Source: DASSUW01 sp963844205 | Lineage (GTDB): Bacteria; Actinomycetota; Thermoleophilia; Solirubrobacterales; Solirubrobacteraceae | Assembly (NCBI GenBank): GCA_963844205.1 | Contig: CAWJNK010000012.1 | Span: 496,001-560,000, forward strand | Direction of reading: 5' to 3' | Length of the DNA: 64,000 nt | Shown: positions 36,581-46,558 of the stretch, one piece after another | Position numbering within the stretch: position 1 is the stretch's first letter | How the letters are laid out: each line of letters begins with the position of its first letter | Notes under the pieces: model-generated | What the model saw: only the letters and a program-made list of their open reading frames with translations | Databases searched by the model: none | Told to the model about the DNA's origin: nothing | Program-made: the position numbers and the translations under genes

Positions 36581-36603
36581 CAACCTACGCAACCTACGCA
36601 ACC
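36581..36603. repeat. 9-bp direct repeats upstream of the antitoxin gene
   Basis: CAACCTACG at 36581-36589 and 36590-36598, with a further CAACC at 36599-36603. Located 16-38 bp ahead of the antitoxin start codon, where an autoregulatory operator is expected. Confidence 0.75.
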
Positions 36604-36608
36604 AGGGC

Positions 36609-36625
36609 GTCTGGACGGGCCAGAC
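36609..36625. terminator. Small hairpin between nrdJ and the antitoxin gene
   Basis: GTCTGG (36609-36614), 5-base loop, CCAGAC (36620-36625), about 85 bp beyond the corrected nrdJ stop. It may end nrdJ transcription or be a second operator half-site pair for the toxin-antitoxin promoter. Confidence 0.35.
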
Positions 36626-36710
36626 GACGGCACCGAAGACGCGCAAAGCGCTCGTTGACCGACTGCGACCACGTCTTGCGGCGCACTGCCAACTGGGTGT
36701 GCGGTTACAG

Positions 36711-39700
36711 CTATCCGCAGCCGGTGTTGTTGCCGCAGCTCGAGCACGTGTAGCACGAGCCGGTGCGCTGCATCATGCCGCCGCACTGGTTGCACGCCGG
36801 GCCCGAGGTCGAGGCCGATCATGCGGGCGGGGACGACGGGCGGGTCGTCGGTCAGCGCCGAGGCGGCGGGCTGCGGCGGCGCCGGGCTCGTCGCGCCCGC
36901 GGTCGTCGCCCCGCCGTTGCCGCCGTTGGCCGGCTTGGACGAGCCTCCGTCGGCGCCGGACGTGATGTCCTCCGCCGTCTTCTTGGCGCGCACCTCCGGC
37001 GTGAGGATGCCGAGCTCCTCCTGGATGTCGGCGTCCAGGAACCGGGAGGCGAGCCAGCGCATGATGTAGTCGGGCATCGACTTCGCGAACGGGATCTCCG
37101 GGTTGGTGGTGATCCCCTCCGGGTCGAACCGCATGTAGGCGAACTTGCTCACCAGCGTCTCGAGCGGCACGCCGTACTGGAGCGCGATCGAGATCGCCGT
37201 CGCGAACGAGTTCATCATGCCGCGGAGGGTCGAGCCCTCCTTGCCGATGTCGGTCAGGAAGATCTCGCCGACCGTGCCGTCGTCGTACATGCCGGCCGTG
37301 ATGTAGCCCTCGTGGCCGCCGAGCGAGAACTTGTGGGTGAGCGAGTTGCGCTCGCGCGGCATCCGCTTGCGCGTCGGGCCGGCGCCGGTCGCGGCCTGCT
37401 TGAGCGCCTTGGCGACCGCCTCCTCGATCCGGGCCTCGACCTCGGCCGCCGTGAAGACCTCCTCGCCGGCGGAGATGGCGGCCTCGGCCTTCGCCTTGAC
37501 CTCCTTGACCTCCTGCGCGTCGGTCCGCAGCGCCTGGGCGGTCTTCGAACCGTCGCGGTAGATCGCGAGCGCCTTGACGCCGAGCTTCCAGGCCTGGATG
37601 TAGGCCTCCGCGATGTCCTCCACCGTGGCGGTCTGCGGCAGGTTGACGGTCTTGGAGATCGCGCCCGACAGGAACGGCTGGGCGGCGCCCATCATCTTGA
37701 TGTGGCCGGCGTGCGAGATCGCCCGCGAGCCGACCGCGACGTCGAACACCGGCAGGTGCTCCTCGCTCAGCTCGGGCGCGCCGACGATCGTGCCGTGCTC
37801 GGCCACGTACGCCTCGATCTGCTCGATCTGCGGGTCGCTGTAGCCGAGCGTGCCCAGCGCCATCGGCACCGTGCGGTTGGCGATCGTCATCGTCCCGCCG
37901 CCGACCAGCTCCTTGTACTTGACGAGCGAGAAGTCCGGCTCGATGCCGGTCGTGTCGCAGTCCATGAGGAACGAGATCGTGCCGGTGGGAGCGAGCACCG
38001 TCGCCTGCGCGTTGCGGTAGCCGTGCCGGTCGCCGGCCACGACCGCATCGTTCCACGTCTCGCGCGCGGCGGCGAGCAGCGCCTGGTCGCCCACCGCGCC
38101 GTCCGGCACCGCGTAGGACGCGTCGCGGTGCATGCGCATGACGTTGTTGTGCGCCTCGCGGTTCTCGGCGTAGCGGTCGTACGGGCCGATCGCTGCGGCG
38201 ATCTTCGCCGACTGCAGGTACGCCCGGCCCGTCATGAGCGCCGTGATCGCCGCCGCCGCGCCGCGACCCTCGTCGGAGTCGTAGGCGAAGCCGTTGGCCA
38301 TCAGGAAGGCGCCGAGGTTGGCGTAGCCGAGGCCGAGCTGCCGGAACGCGCGCGCGTTGCGACCGATCTCGTCAGTCGGGTAGCTCGACGGCCCGACGAT
38401 GATCTCCTGCGCCAGGAACACGATGTCGACCGTGTGGTTGAAGCGATCGACGTCGAACGTCCCGTCCGGCCGGCGGAACTTCATGAGGTTCAGCGACGCC
38501 AGGTTGCACGCGCTGTCGTCGACGTGCATGTACTCGCTGCACGGGTTCGACGCGTTGATGCGACCCGAGTTCGGCGACGTGTGCCACTGGTTGATCGTCG
38601 TGTCGTACTGGACGCCGGGGTCGGCGCAGCGCCAGGCGGCCTCGGAGATCTCGTGCATCAGCTCGCGGGCCGACACCGTCTCGGTCGGCTCGCCGGTGGT
38701 GCGGGAGGTGAGCTGCCAGTCCTCGTCGTTCTCGACCGCGTGCATGAACTCGTCGGTCACGCGGACCGAGTTGTTCGCGTTCTGGTACTGGATCGAGAAG
38801 AAGCCGTCGCCGTCGATCGACATGTCGAACCCGGCGTCACGCAGCGCGGCGGCCTTGTCCTCCTCGCGGGCCTTGCACCAGATGAAGTCGCGAATGTCGG
38901 GGTGGTCGACGTCGAGCACCACCATCTTCGCCGCGCGACGCGTCTTGCCGCCCGACTTGATCGTGCCCGCCCACGAGTCCGCCCCGCGCATGAACGAGAC
39001 CGGGCCTGACGCCGTCCCGCCCTTGGCGAGCGGCTCCATCGAGCCGCGGATCTTCGACAGGTTGATCCCCGAGCCCGAGCCGCCGCGGAAGATGCGCCCT
39101 TCCTTGGTGTTCCAGTCGAGGATCGACTCGATGTTGTCCTCGACCGAGAGGATGAAGCAGTTGTGGACGGCGACGTTGTTCGAGAGGTACTCGCCGGACT
39201 CCGTCTGGATGTCGTAGACGTCCTCGACGCCGACTGCCTCGATGGCGACGATCTCCTCCTCGCGGAGATCGGGGCAGTGCTTGCCCGCGCGCAGTGTCAG
39301 CGACTCGAGGAGCTTCCTCTGCTTCTCCGCGCCCGGGAAGCCGACGAGCTCGGCGAAACGCGCGCGCTCCGAAGCGATGCTGATGGACACTTCGTGCATG
39401 TCGTGCCGGTCGTCGCGCGACTCGACCTTGTGGGTACGGCGTGAGTAGATGCCAATGGTGTTCAGCAGGAGCTGGACGTCCTCGGTCCAGCGCTCAGCGA
39501 TCACCGCGAATCCGATCCGCGCGTTCTCGCAGCCGTTGTCGCGGCGGACCGTGACGTAACCGTCGGCCTGGAAGATGCTCCGCAGGTAGGCGACGACCTC
39601 GTCACGTGAGGCGGTGAAGAGCTGCTTGGGCACCCGGATGTCGGTGCCGCGCGCGAGTAGTTCCCAGCGCTCGATAAACGGCCGGAGGACCTCGCCGTAA

Positions 39701-40761
39701 AGATGGATACGTCGCACGTTGAGCCGCTCGTCCTGGCTGGCGACGTCGCGCACGCGATAATTGACGTCCGGCAGCGCGATGCGAAGGTTGTCGAGCACCC
39801 AGAGGCACTCGTCGTCGGTTGCGACGATGAACTCGATCGACGGCATCCGCTTGGAGCCGCCTTGGGTGACCGAAACGAAGCCGTCCGCCTGGAGCCATCC
39901 CGCGAGCGCTGCCTCGGCCACGGCCACCGGATCGGCGTGCTGTTCCGCCGCATCGCCGAACGCTTGCATGTGGTCAATGCCGCCGGCCATCGCCAGCGTG
40001 CGCTCGCCGACCTTCGCGCGATGCGGATGGAGGTGCATCCGCATGCCGACCTCGAGCTCATCGACGCGCTGCCACCGCGGCGCGGTGCGACGCCGCTGCA
40101 CTGCCTTGACGACGTGATCCGCCGTGGCTTCGACGAACTGGCCGTTGCGGAGTCGCACCCGGTAGACCGGCTTGCGACCGTTGTGCTTGACGGCGACGAT
40201 GCGCGTGATCCCGTCGGCGTCGTAGACCTCGCGGCCGACCTGCTCACCCTCAACGAGCTCGCCGATCGGCACCATGCCGTCGGGTGTCGAGACCATCTGG
40301 TCATACGGCATACACGCTGAGCACTGAGGCTGCTCCTCGAACCCGACGTTGAACCAGACCGGCGAGTTGAACGCCGCCATCTGGTGGAGCAGGATGTACG
40401 TCAGCTCCGCCTCGAAGGCGTCGCCGTCCTCGACTGACGCGAAGTAGCCGCGCTCGCGGCCCCAGTCGGCGATCGTGCTCGCGACGCGGCCGATCATCTG
40501 CTTGACCGAGTGCTCGCGCGTGGGCGAGCCGAGCTGGCCGCGGAAGTACTTCTGGGCGACGATGTTCGTGGCGTTCTGCGACCAGGTCGACGGGAACTCG
40601 ACGCCGTCCTGACGGAACGAGCCGACCGCCGCCGTCCGCGCCTCCCACTCGACGGTCTCGAAGGGATGCACACCCGCCTGGGTGAACAGGCGCCGCACGG
40701 CCAGGGCCTCGCCGGGAAGCGGGTCCTTCGTGAGTGTGGTCTGCGGCGTCTGCTGCTCCAT
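36711..40761 (-). CDS. nrdJ: Adenosylcobalamin-dependent (class II) ribonucleotide reductase with intein
   Basis: The precursor is about 1350 residues; without the 385-residue intein the enzyme is about 964. It reduces ribonucleotides to deoxyribonucleotides using a B12-derived thiyl radical. Visible are VWFNVGFEEQPQCSA|CFILSVEDN at the intein junction, the radical-site stretch INASNPCSEYM (about 735-745 of the precursor) and GIEPDFSLVKYKELVGGG. After DLGP a base too many in 36796-36804 shifts the frame; correcting it restores the cysteine-rich tail CNQCGGMMQRTGSCYTC and a TAG at 36711. That tail re-reduces the active site, so the break is very likely a sequence error. Start ATG 40761 follows GGAAGGAG. 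No NrdR box was found upstream. Confidence 0.93.
39160..40314 (-). other. Intein with LAGLIDADG homing endonuclease in nrdJ
   Basis: 385 residues, precursor positions 150-534. It starts with Cys (CMPYDQMVSTPDG, splicing block A) and has the block B Thr-x-x-His (ATADHVVK). Two dodecapeptide endonuclease motifs follow (LAGWLQADGF and LRSIFQADGY), then a C-terminal VEDVYDIQTESGEYLS and VAVHN before the +1 Cys of the host. All residues needed for splicing are present, and both endonuclease acidic residues are intact. Removal restores the host sequence PQCSACFILSVEDN. Confidence 0.95.
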
Positions 40762-40912
40762 CGTCCGACTCCTTCCGCCGCCCGGCGGCGCATCGCGAAA
40801 AATCGTGGGGCGGAGATGGTTCCGCGCGGGTCGGATGGAACGTGTGGGGAGCCGCGGAACTCCCGCATATTTTAGTCGATCCGAGGGTCGGACTTCGGCA
40901 GTGAGGGCGGCG

Positions 40913-41782
40913 TCAGCGGCCCAGCCGGAGCCAGTCGCCGAAATCGCCCCAGGCGCCGGTGGCGCGGTACGAGGCCTCGCGGAGCGAGTGGCCCCAGCCG
41001 GCGAGGCGGCCTCCGCGGCGCGCCGCGAGCGCGGAGGCGGCGAGCAGGGCGATGCCGGCGAGCGCCGCTGCGAGCAGGATCGCCGGCACCGTCAGGTCGG
41101 GATCGCCCTCCGGACGCACGACCGCGAGCTGGGGCGTGGTGGGCGGGGGCACGGTGGGCGCCGGGGTGGCCGACGGCTGGACCGGCGCGACGTCGCTCTC
41201 GGTGGGCGGCGCGACCGTCGCCTCGGGCGGCGGAGCGCTCCCGCCACCTCCGCCGCCGCACCCCCGCCCGCGCCGCCGAGGTCCGGCAAGTCGCCGCTGT
41301 CGGTCGACGGCGGCGTCACCGGCGTGGTCGGTGCGGGGCTGCTCGGTGGCGTGCTCGGCGTGCTCGGGGCGGGCGTGCTCGGGGCCGGCGTCGGCTCCGG
41401 CTTCGCCTCCTCCTCGCAGCGCTCCTTGTCGTGGTCCTTGATCGCCGCCTTGACGGCCTCGCGGAAGTCGGGGAAGTCGGCGTCGAACTCGTCGGTGATC
41501 GACTGCAGCGTCCGCTTGAGCGCGATGCGGGAGTGGTCGCAGTTGTCGATCCGCCCGTCGCGCTGGAAGTCCGCGTACACGCGCCGCACGATCTTGCGCT
41601 TGCGCAGCGCCTCCTTGCGCTCGGCCTCCTCGATCTCCTCGGGCGTCGGCGTCGGCGAAGGCGTCGGCGTCGCCTCAGGCGTCGGCGTCTCGGTCGGCGC
41701 TGCCGGGTACCTGCGCCCAGGCGCCAGGTGCGGCCACCGCGGCCGCGAGCACGATCAGGATTGCGGCAAACCACGCGCGCAT
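40913..41782 (-). CDS. Secreted, proline/threonine-rich membrane-anchored protein, frame broken twice
   Basis: No recognised family. The corrected protein is about 290 residues: signal peptide (MRAWFAAILIVLAAAVAAPGAWA), a TPTPEATPTPSPTPTP linker, a charged helical domain (IEEAERKEALRKRKIVRRVYADFQRDGRIDNCDHS), a second Pro/Thr/Ser linker, then one membrane helix (VPAILLAAALAGIALLAASAL) and a short basic tail. Breaks lie near 41695-41700 and 41250-41265, both in repetitive GC tracts. The layout is an extracytoplasmic domain held on stalks to a C-terminal anchor. Divergent from galE with a 34-bp gap. Function unknown. Confidence 0.65.
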
Positions 41783-41816
41783 CGGCCCAGAGGGTAGCTG
41801 CCATCATGCCGCCGCG

Positions 41817-42793
41817 ATGAAGCTCCTGGTCACCGGAGGGGCGGGCTACATCGGCTCGATCGTCGCCCAGCAGCTGCTCGAGGCGGGCCACGAGGTGGTC
41901 GTGCTCGACAACCTCGCGCGCGGCCATCGCGCCGCGGTGCCAGAAGGAGCGAGCCTTCACGCAAGTCGACCTCCTCGACGAGGCCGCCACAGCGCCGGGC
42001 TCTCCGGGGCGGCTTCGACGGCGTACTGCATTTCGCCGCGCTCGCCCTGGTCGCCGAGTCCGTTGCGCACCCCGAGCGCTACCACCGCGGCAACCACGTC
42101 GGCGCGCTCAACCTGCTCGACGCGATGCGCGAGGCGGGCGTCCGTCGGCTCGTCTTCTCCTCCACCTGCGCGGTCTACGGCGAGCCGGAGACGGTCCCGA
42201 TGACCGAGGACATCCCCGCCGCGCCCGTCAACGCCTACGGCAACTCCAAGCTCGCGATCGACCGCATGATCGGCGACGAGTGCCGCGCGCACGGGCTCGC
42301 CGCCGCGTCGCTGCGCTACTTCAACGTCGCCGGCGCCCGCGGCGACCTCGGCGAGGACCACGAGCCGGAGACGCACCTGATCCCGCTCGTCCTGCGCGCC
42401 GCCGCCGGCGTCAGCGACCACGTCAAGGTGTTCGGCACCGACTACCCGACGCGCGACGGCACCGCGGTCCGCGACTACATCCACGTCGAGGACCTCGGCC
42501 ACGCCCACGTGATGGCGCTCGAGGCCGCCGAGCCCGGCCGCCACGCGATCTACAACCTCGGCACCGGCCACGGCTACACGGTCAAGGAGGTCGTCGAGGC
42601 CGCCCGCCGCGTCACCGGCGAGGAGATCCCCGCGCGCGAGGAGCCCCGCCGCCCCGGCGACCCGCCCGAGCTGGTCGCGTCGGCGGACCGCATCCGCGAG
42701 GAGCTCGGCTGGGAGCCGGAGAAGGGCTTGGAGGAGATGATCGCCGACGCCTGGGCCTGGCATCAGGCCCACCCGGACGGCTACCGCACCTGA
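41817..42793 (+). CDS. galE: UDP-glucose 4-epimerase, frame broken twice
   Basis: The corrected protein is about 324 residues, an extended SDR: NAD motif LVTGGAGYIGSIVAQQLL at the start, then SSTCAVYGEPETVP and the catalytic YxxxK (NAYGNSKLAIDRM), SLRYFNVAGA and YIHVEDLGHAHVMALEA. Between 41950 and 42005 two single extra bases break the frame; the in-between reading gives FTQVDLLDEAATA and GGFDGVLHFAALALVAESV as expected. It interconverts UDP-glucose and UDP-galactose. Probably functional and mis-sequenced. The 3' end overlaps the next convergent gene by 13 bp. Confidence 0.88.
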
Positions 42794-43779
42794 GCCGCAG
42801 CCGGAGCCGCGGTGCCTTCCGCGGTGCCGAAGGCGTCCTTCGCGAATCGCTCGCTGAACCCGGCGAAGAACGCGATCGCGACGAAGAAGAAGCGCTCCAC
42901 CGTCGGGTCCGACGGCACGACGAGGGCGAGGTCGGCCTCCACGATGATGTAGAGGGCGAGCGCTGACAGCACCCCGATCGCCGGCCGCGTCATGCCGCCG
43001 ATCCGGAGGTCCCGGTGCCCCGCTTCGATCTGGATGTCGAGCTGCCCGGCGGTCAGCCGCTGGAACACGCTGAGGATCGACCCGAGCGCGCCGGCGGCCA
43101 TCACCGGGACCCACGGCCAAGCGTCGTCCGTGCCGAGGAAGAACCAGACGATCGCGACGACGACGGCGACCGGGAGGAGACCGATCAGCGCGCCCGCTAG
43201 GTAGACGTGACGGGCGTGGGCGCCCGTGAAGCCGAGGTAGCGCTCCTCGAGCGCATCGCGCTGCTGGGAGAGCAGCTCTAGGTGCTGGCTGAACTGGTCG
43301 CTCGGGGTGGGGTCGTCCTTGTCGTGGGCCCACCACTCGCCCACCATCGCCACGATCAGGCCGGCGAAGAGGTCGTAGACGCCGCGGAGGCAGATCCGGC
43401 GATCCGCCTGCCTACCCGGGAGGTTGAGGTCGACGCGGTCGCGCAGCGCGCGGAGCTCCCCCCAGAAGCGGCGGGCCTCGGTCGTGTCGTAGTCGAGCCG
43501 GTCGAACCAGACCTCGTCGTGCAGGATCCCGTCGCGGGTGAGCGCGACGCCGGCGGGGAACGGGTCGGCGTACCAGGAGCGATCGATGCCCTTGTGGTTC
43601 TCCTCGAAGACCGCGCGTGCCCGCGTGTAGAGATCCGCCCAGCGTGCGCGTTCCTCCGCGTCGAGCCCCTTCTCGTACTGGCGATAGAGCGCCGTGAACT
43701 GCTGTGAGAAGGAGACCTTCTTGCGCTCGATCGCGTCTTCGAGCGACTGGCCGGAGTCGCGCGGACGGCTCGCTTCCAT
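42781..43779 (-). CDS. Membrane protein of unknown function with four C-terminal helices
   Basis: About 332 residues. The N-terminal 190 residues are charged and helical (LEDAIERKKVSFSQQFTALYRQYEKGL). Four hydrophobic segments follow (HVYLAGALIGLLPVAVVVAIV, VPVMAAGALGSILSVFQ, GVLSALALYIIVEADLALV, RFFFVAIAFFAGFSERF). ATG 43779 is preferred; a TTG at 43815 would extend it but coincides with a promoter-like TTGACA. No family recognised. The gene follows tmk with a 22-bp gap. Confidence 0.75.
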   Translation of the reverse strand: MEASRPRDSGQSLEDAIERKKVSFSQQFTALYRQYEKGLDAEERARWADLYTRARAVFEENHKGIDRSWYADPFPAGVALTRDGILHDEVWFDRLDYDTTEARRFWGELRALRDRVDLNLPGRQADRRICLRGVYDLFAGLIVAMVGEWWAHDKDDPTPSDQFSQHLELLSQQRDALEERYLGFTGAHARHVYLAGALIGLLPVAVVVAIVWFFLGTDDAWPWVPVMAAGALGSILSVFQRLTAGQLDIQIEAGHRDLRIGGMTRPAIGVLSALALYIIVEADLALVVPSDPTVERFFFVAIAFFAGFSERFAKDAFGTAEGTAAPAAAQVR

Positions 43780-43801
43780 GGTGTGAGCATCTTCGGAGTG
43801 G

Positions 43802-44386
43802 TCAGGCGCTGTCAAGCGCCGCCAGCGCGTCGGCCAGCACGGGCTCGGGCGGCTGGGACGCGTCGATCACCGCGATCCGGTCCGGCTCGGCGGCGGCGAG
43901 CGCATCGTAGGCCTCGGCGATCGCCGCGAAGAACTCCATCCCTGAGCGCTCGAGCCGGTCGGCCGGGCGGTCGGAGATGCGGGACAGGCCGGCCTCGGGC
44001 GAGATGCGGAGCAACAGCGTCCGGTCGGGCCGCAACCCCCCCGTGGCGAACTCGTTGAGCGCTCGGATCTCCTCCACGCCGAGCCCGCGCCCTGCGCCCT
44101 GGTAGGCGAGCGAGGAGTCGACGAAGCGGTCGAGCAGGACCGTGCGGCCGCTCTCCAGCAGCGGCCGGAGCTCCTCGGCCACGAGCTGCGCCCGGGCGGC
44201 CGCGTAGAGCAGCGCCTCGGCCCGCGGGTCGATCTCCAAAGACGCGTCCGTGAGCAGCGAGCGGATCCGCTCGGACACCTCGACGCCGCCGGGCTCGCGC
44301 AGCACCAGCGCGTCCAGCGCGGCCGCCAACCCCGCGATGAGCGTCGTCTTGCCGGCCCCGTCGAGCCCTTCGACCGTGATCAGCAC
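43802..44386 (-). CDS. tmk: Thymidylate kinase
   Basis: About 194 residues. P-loop EGLDGAGKTTL at about residue 7, LREPGG, the DR(Y/F) motif in LLDRFVDSSLAYQGAGRG and a lid region. GTG 44386 after AAGGGA is the best start because the P-loop then sits where the family has it. It phosphorylates dTMP to dTDP. Divergent from holB with 49 bp between them, a variation on the frequent tmk-holB neighbourhood. Confidence 0.94.
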   Translation of the reverse strand: MLITVEGLDGAGKTTLIAGLAAALDALVLREPGGVEVSERIRSLLTDASLEIDPRAEALLYAAARAQLVAEELRPLLESGRTVLLDRFVDSSLAYQGAGRGLGVEEIRALNEFATGGLRPDRTLLLRISPEAGLSRISDRPADRLERSGMEFFAAIAEAYDALAAAEPDRIAVIDASQPPEPVLADALAALDSA

Positions 44387-44435
44387 GCCAGTTGTCCCTT
44401 CGGCAAATCCGCAGGCACAACTAGGATTCAACCGG

Positions 44436-45515
44436 ATGCTCGACGAGCACCCACACGCCGCGGCCGTGCTCGGCGCGGGGCTCGACGGCCGCCCCGCGCA
44501 CGCCTACCTGCTCCACGGCCCGGCCGGGACCGGCAAGCGCACGGCGGCGCGCGACTTCGCCGCCGCCCTGCTCGCGCGCGGCGCGGTCGACCCGGACTCG
44601 GCGCGCACGCGCGTGCAGCACGGCGCCCATCCCGACCTCACGTGGGTCGCCCCCAGCGGCGCCCACGAGATGCTGCGGCGCGACGTGCAGGAGACGGTCG
44701 TCGCCGCGGCGGCGCACACGCCGTTCGAGGCCGGCCACCGCGTGTTCGTGCTCGAGCGCGCCGACACCATGAACGACGAGGCGGCCAACGCGCTGCTGAA
44801 GACGCTCGAGGAGCCGCCGCCGTACGTCGTGCTCCTGCTGCTGACCGACAACCCGTCACAGGTGCTGCCGACGATCAGCTCCCGCTGCCAGCCGGTGCGC
44901 TTCGACCCGCTGCCCGCGGCACAGCTCGCGGAGCGGCTCCAGCAGCGCGGCATCGCCCCCGAGACCGCGACCGCCTGCGCCCGGCTGAGCCTGGGCGACG
45001 GCGAGCGGGCGATGACGCTCGCGCTCACGCCCGAGCTGCGCGCCGCGGCCGCGGCGTTCGCCCGCGCGCCGCTGCACGGCCGCGCGCACGCCGAGCGCGC
45101 CTGGCTCCCGCTGCTCCAGCAGGCCCGTGCCGCGGGCGGCGCCGCCAAGCAGGAGGTCGAGCGCGCGCTCGCGGAGGAGCTCGAGTTCCTGCCCAAGAAG
45201 GAGCACCGCCGGCGCGAGACCGAGTTCACCGAGCGCGCGCGCCGAGCCGAGCGCCGCGCGTCCACGGCCGCGCTGGAGCACGCGCTCCAGCTCATCGGCC
45301 TCTGGTACCGCGACCTCGCGTGCATCACCGCCGGGGCGGAGGAGCTCGTCCACCACACCGACCGCCTCGATGCGCTGCGGACCGACGCCGCCCTGCGCGA
45401 CGGCGCGGCCTGGCGCGCCGCCGTCGAGCTCGTCGACGACACCCGCGCGCGGCTGGCGCTGAACGTCAGCGAGGAGCTCGCGCTCGAGGCACTGGCCTAC
45501 CGCCTCGAGAGCTGA
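44436..45515 (+). CDS. holB: DNA polymerase III delta-prime subunit
   Basis: 359 residues, clamp-loader AAA+ fold. P-loop HGPAGTGKRTAARDFA at about 28, Walker B-like VFVLERADTMNDEAANALLKTLEEPP, and the SRC arginine-finger motif TISSRCQPVRF. The four cysteines of the usual zinc module are absent. ATG 44436 (MLDEHPHAA) is chosen by family length; the open frame continues upstream across the tmk start. It stops within the convergent ppk2 gene (19-bp overlap). Confidence 0.9.
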   Translation: MLDEHPHAAAVLGAGLDGRPAHAYLLHGPAGTGKRTAARDFAAALLARGAVDPDSARTRVQHGAHPDLTWVAPSGAHEMLRRDVQETVVAAAAHTPFEAGHRVFVLERADTMNDEAANALLKTLEEPPPYVVLLLLTDNPSQVLPTISSRCQPVRFDPLPAAQLAERLQQRGIAPETATACARLSLGDGERAMTLALTPELRAAAAAFARAPLHGRAHAERAWLPLLQQARAAGGAAKQEVERALAEELEFLPKKEHRRRETEFTERARRAERRASTAALEHALQLIGLWYRDLACITAGAEELVHHTDRLDALRTDAALRDGAAWRAAVELVDDTRARLALNVSEELALEALAYRLES

Positions 45516-46285
45516 TCGAGCTCTTCGGCCGCGAACCGCTCGAGGTCCTCCTCGGGTGGCGGCCAGCACGGGTTCATCTCCTCCAGCGTCCCGGCCACGA
45601 TCCGCGCCACGGTCAGGTTGCGGAACCACTTGTGGTCGGACGGGATGACGTGCCACGGCGCCCACTCGGTGTTCGTGGCGTTGAGCGCGTCCTCGTACGC
45701 CTCCTGGTAGGCGTCCCAGTTGCGCCGCTCGCGGACGTCGTTGGCCGAGAACTTGTAGTGCTTGTCCTCCCGCTCGAGCCGCTCCTGGAAGCGCTCGAGC
45801 TGCGCGTCCTTGGAGATGTGCAGGAAGAACTTGAGGATCGTCGTGCGCTCGCGCGAGAGCATCCGCTCGAAGTCGTTGATCGAGTCGTAGCGCGAGCGCC
45901 ACCGCTCCTCCTCGACGAGCTCCTTGACGCGCACGACGAGCACGTCCTCGTAGTGGGAGCGGTTGAAGACGTGGATCATCCCGTAGGCGGGGGTATGCGC
46001 GTGGTAGCGCCAGAGGAAGTCGTGCGCCGCCTCCTCGTTCGACGGCTCCTTGAACGTGTAGACGCGCACGCCCTGCGGATTGGTGCCGCGGAAGACGTGG
46101 GCCACGGTGGAGTCCTTGCCGGCCGCGTCGATGCCCTGCAGCACTACGAGCAGCGCCCGCTGCTCCTCGGCGTAGAGGCGCGCCTGGAGGTCGGCGATCT
46201 TCTCCACCAGCGCGGGGAGCTCGGAGTCGTCGGTGTCGTTGCCGGTGTCAGCCGTGTCGAGGTCGGCGAGCGAGAACGAGGACAT
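45497..46285 (-). CDS. ppk2: Polyphosphate kinase 2 family protein
   Basis: 262 residues. Walker A GIDAAGKDSTV, then RVYTFKEPSNEEAAHDFLWRY, the Walker B-like IHVFNRSHYEDVLVVRV and lid residues (RRNWDAYQEAYEDALNAT). PPK2 enzymes transfer phosphate between polyphosphate and nucleoside mono- or diphosphates. One-domain, normal length. Convergent with holB. Confidence 0.93.
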   Translation of the reverse strand: MSSFSLADLDTADTGNDTDDSELPALVEKIADLQARLYAEEQRALLVVLQGIDAAGKDSTVAHVFRGTNPQGVRVYTFKEPSNEEAAHDFLWRYHAHTPAYGMIHVFNRSHYEDVLVVRVKELVEEERWRSRYDSINDFERMLSRERTTILKFFLHISKDAQLERFQERLEREDKHYKFSANDVRERRNWDAYQEAYEDALNATNTEWAPWHVIPSDHKWFRNLTVARIVAGTLEEMNPCWPPPEEDLERFAAEELDQLSRR

Positions 46286-46321
46286 GTGGTTGCCTTACCC
46301 GCAATGACTGAGTCGGGAGCG

Positions 46322-46558
46322 ATGACGTACGAGGCTGTGGTCCAGACCGAGGACGAGGGCGTCTTCGTCGAGGTGCCGGCGGACTCCGAGCTCGCGCAGG
46401 CCCGCCAGCCCGTCACGGTGACGATCAAGGGCCAGAGCTGGGAGTCGTCGGTCGCCGCCTACGGCGGGCGCTTCTACCTGCCGCTGCGACGCGGGATCCG
46501 GCAGCTCGCCCGGATCGAGCCGGGCGACACGGTCGAGGTCACGCTCGAGCGCCGATAG
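46322..46558 (+). CDS. DUF1905-domain protein
   Basis: 78 residues forming the small beta-barrel DUF1905 (VVQTEDEGVFVEVP, WESSVAAYGGRFYLPLRRGIRQ, RIEPGDTVEVTLERR). ATG 46322 has GGGAG six bases ahead; ATG 46304 would add six residues. Related domains occur alone or with YdeI-type partners; function unknown. Its 3' end overlaps the PHP gene by 20 bp. Confidence 0.8.
   Translation: MTYEAVVQTEDEGVFVEVPADSELAQARQPVTVTIKGQSWESSVAAYGGRFYLPLRRGIRQLARIEPGDTVEVTLERR

Noticed and set aside
36427..36710. Long C-terminal extension of the ribonucleotide reductase running into the antitoxin gene
   Set aside because: It is the wrong frame after a one-base break near 36800; the correct frame gives the expected cysteine tail and stops at 36711.
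40762..40912. B12 riboswitch or NrdR boxes ahead of nrdJ
   Set aside because: The leader is too short for a cobalamin riboswitch, and no ACAC-type paired NrdR boxes were found.
43779..43815. TTG start at 43815 for the membrane protein
   Set aside because: The ATG at 43779 is a better start, and the TTG is part of a TTGACA promoter-like box.
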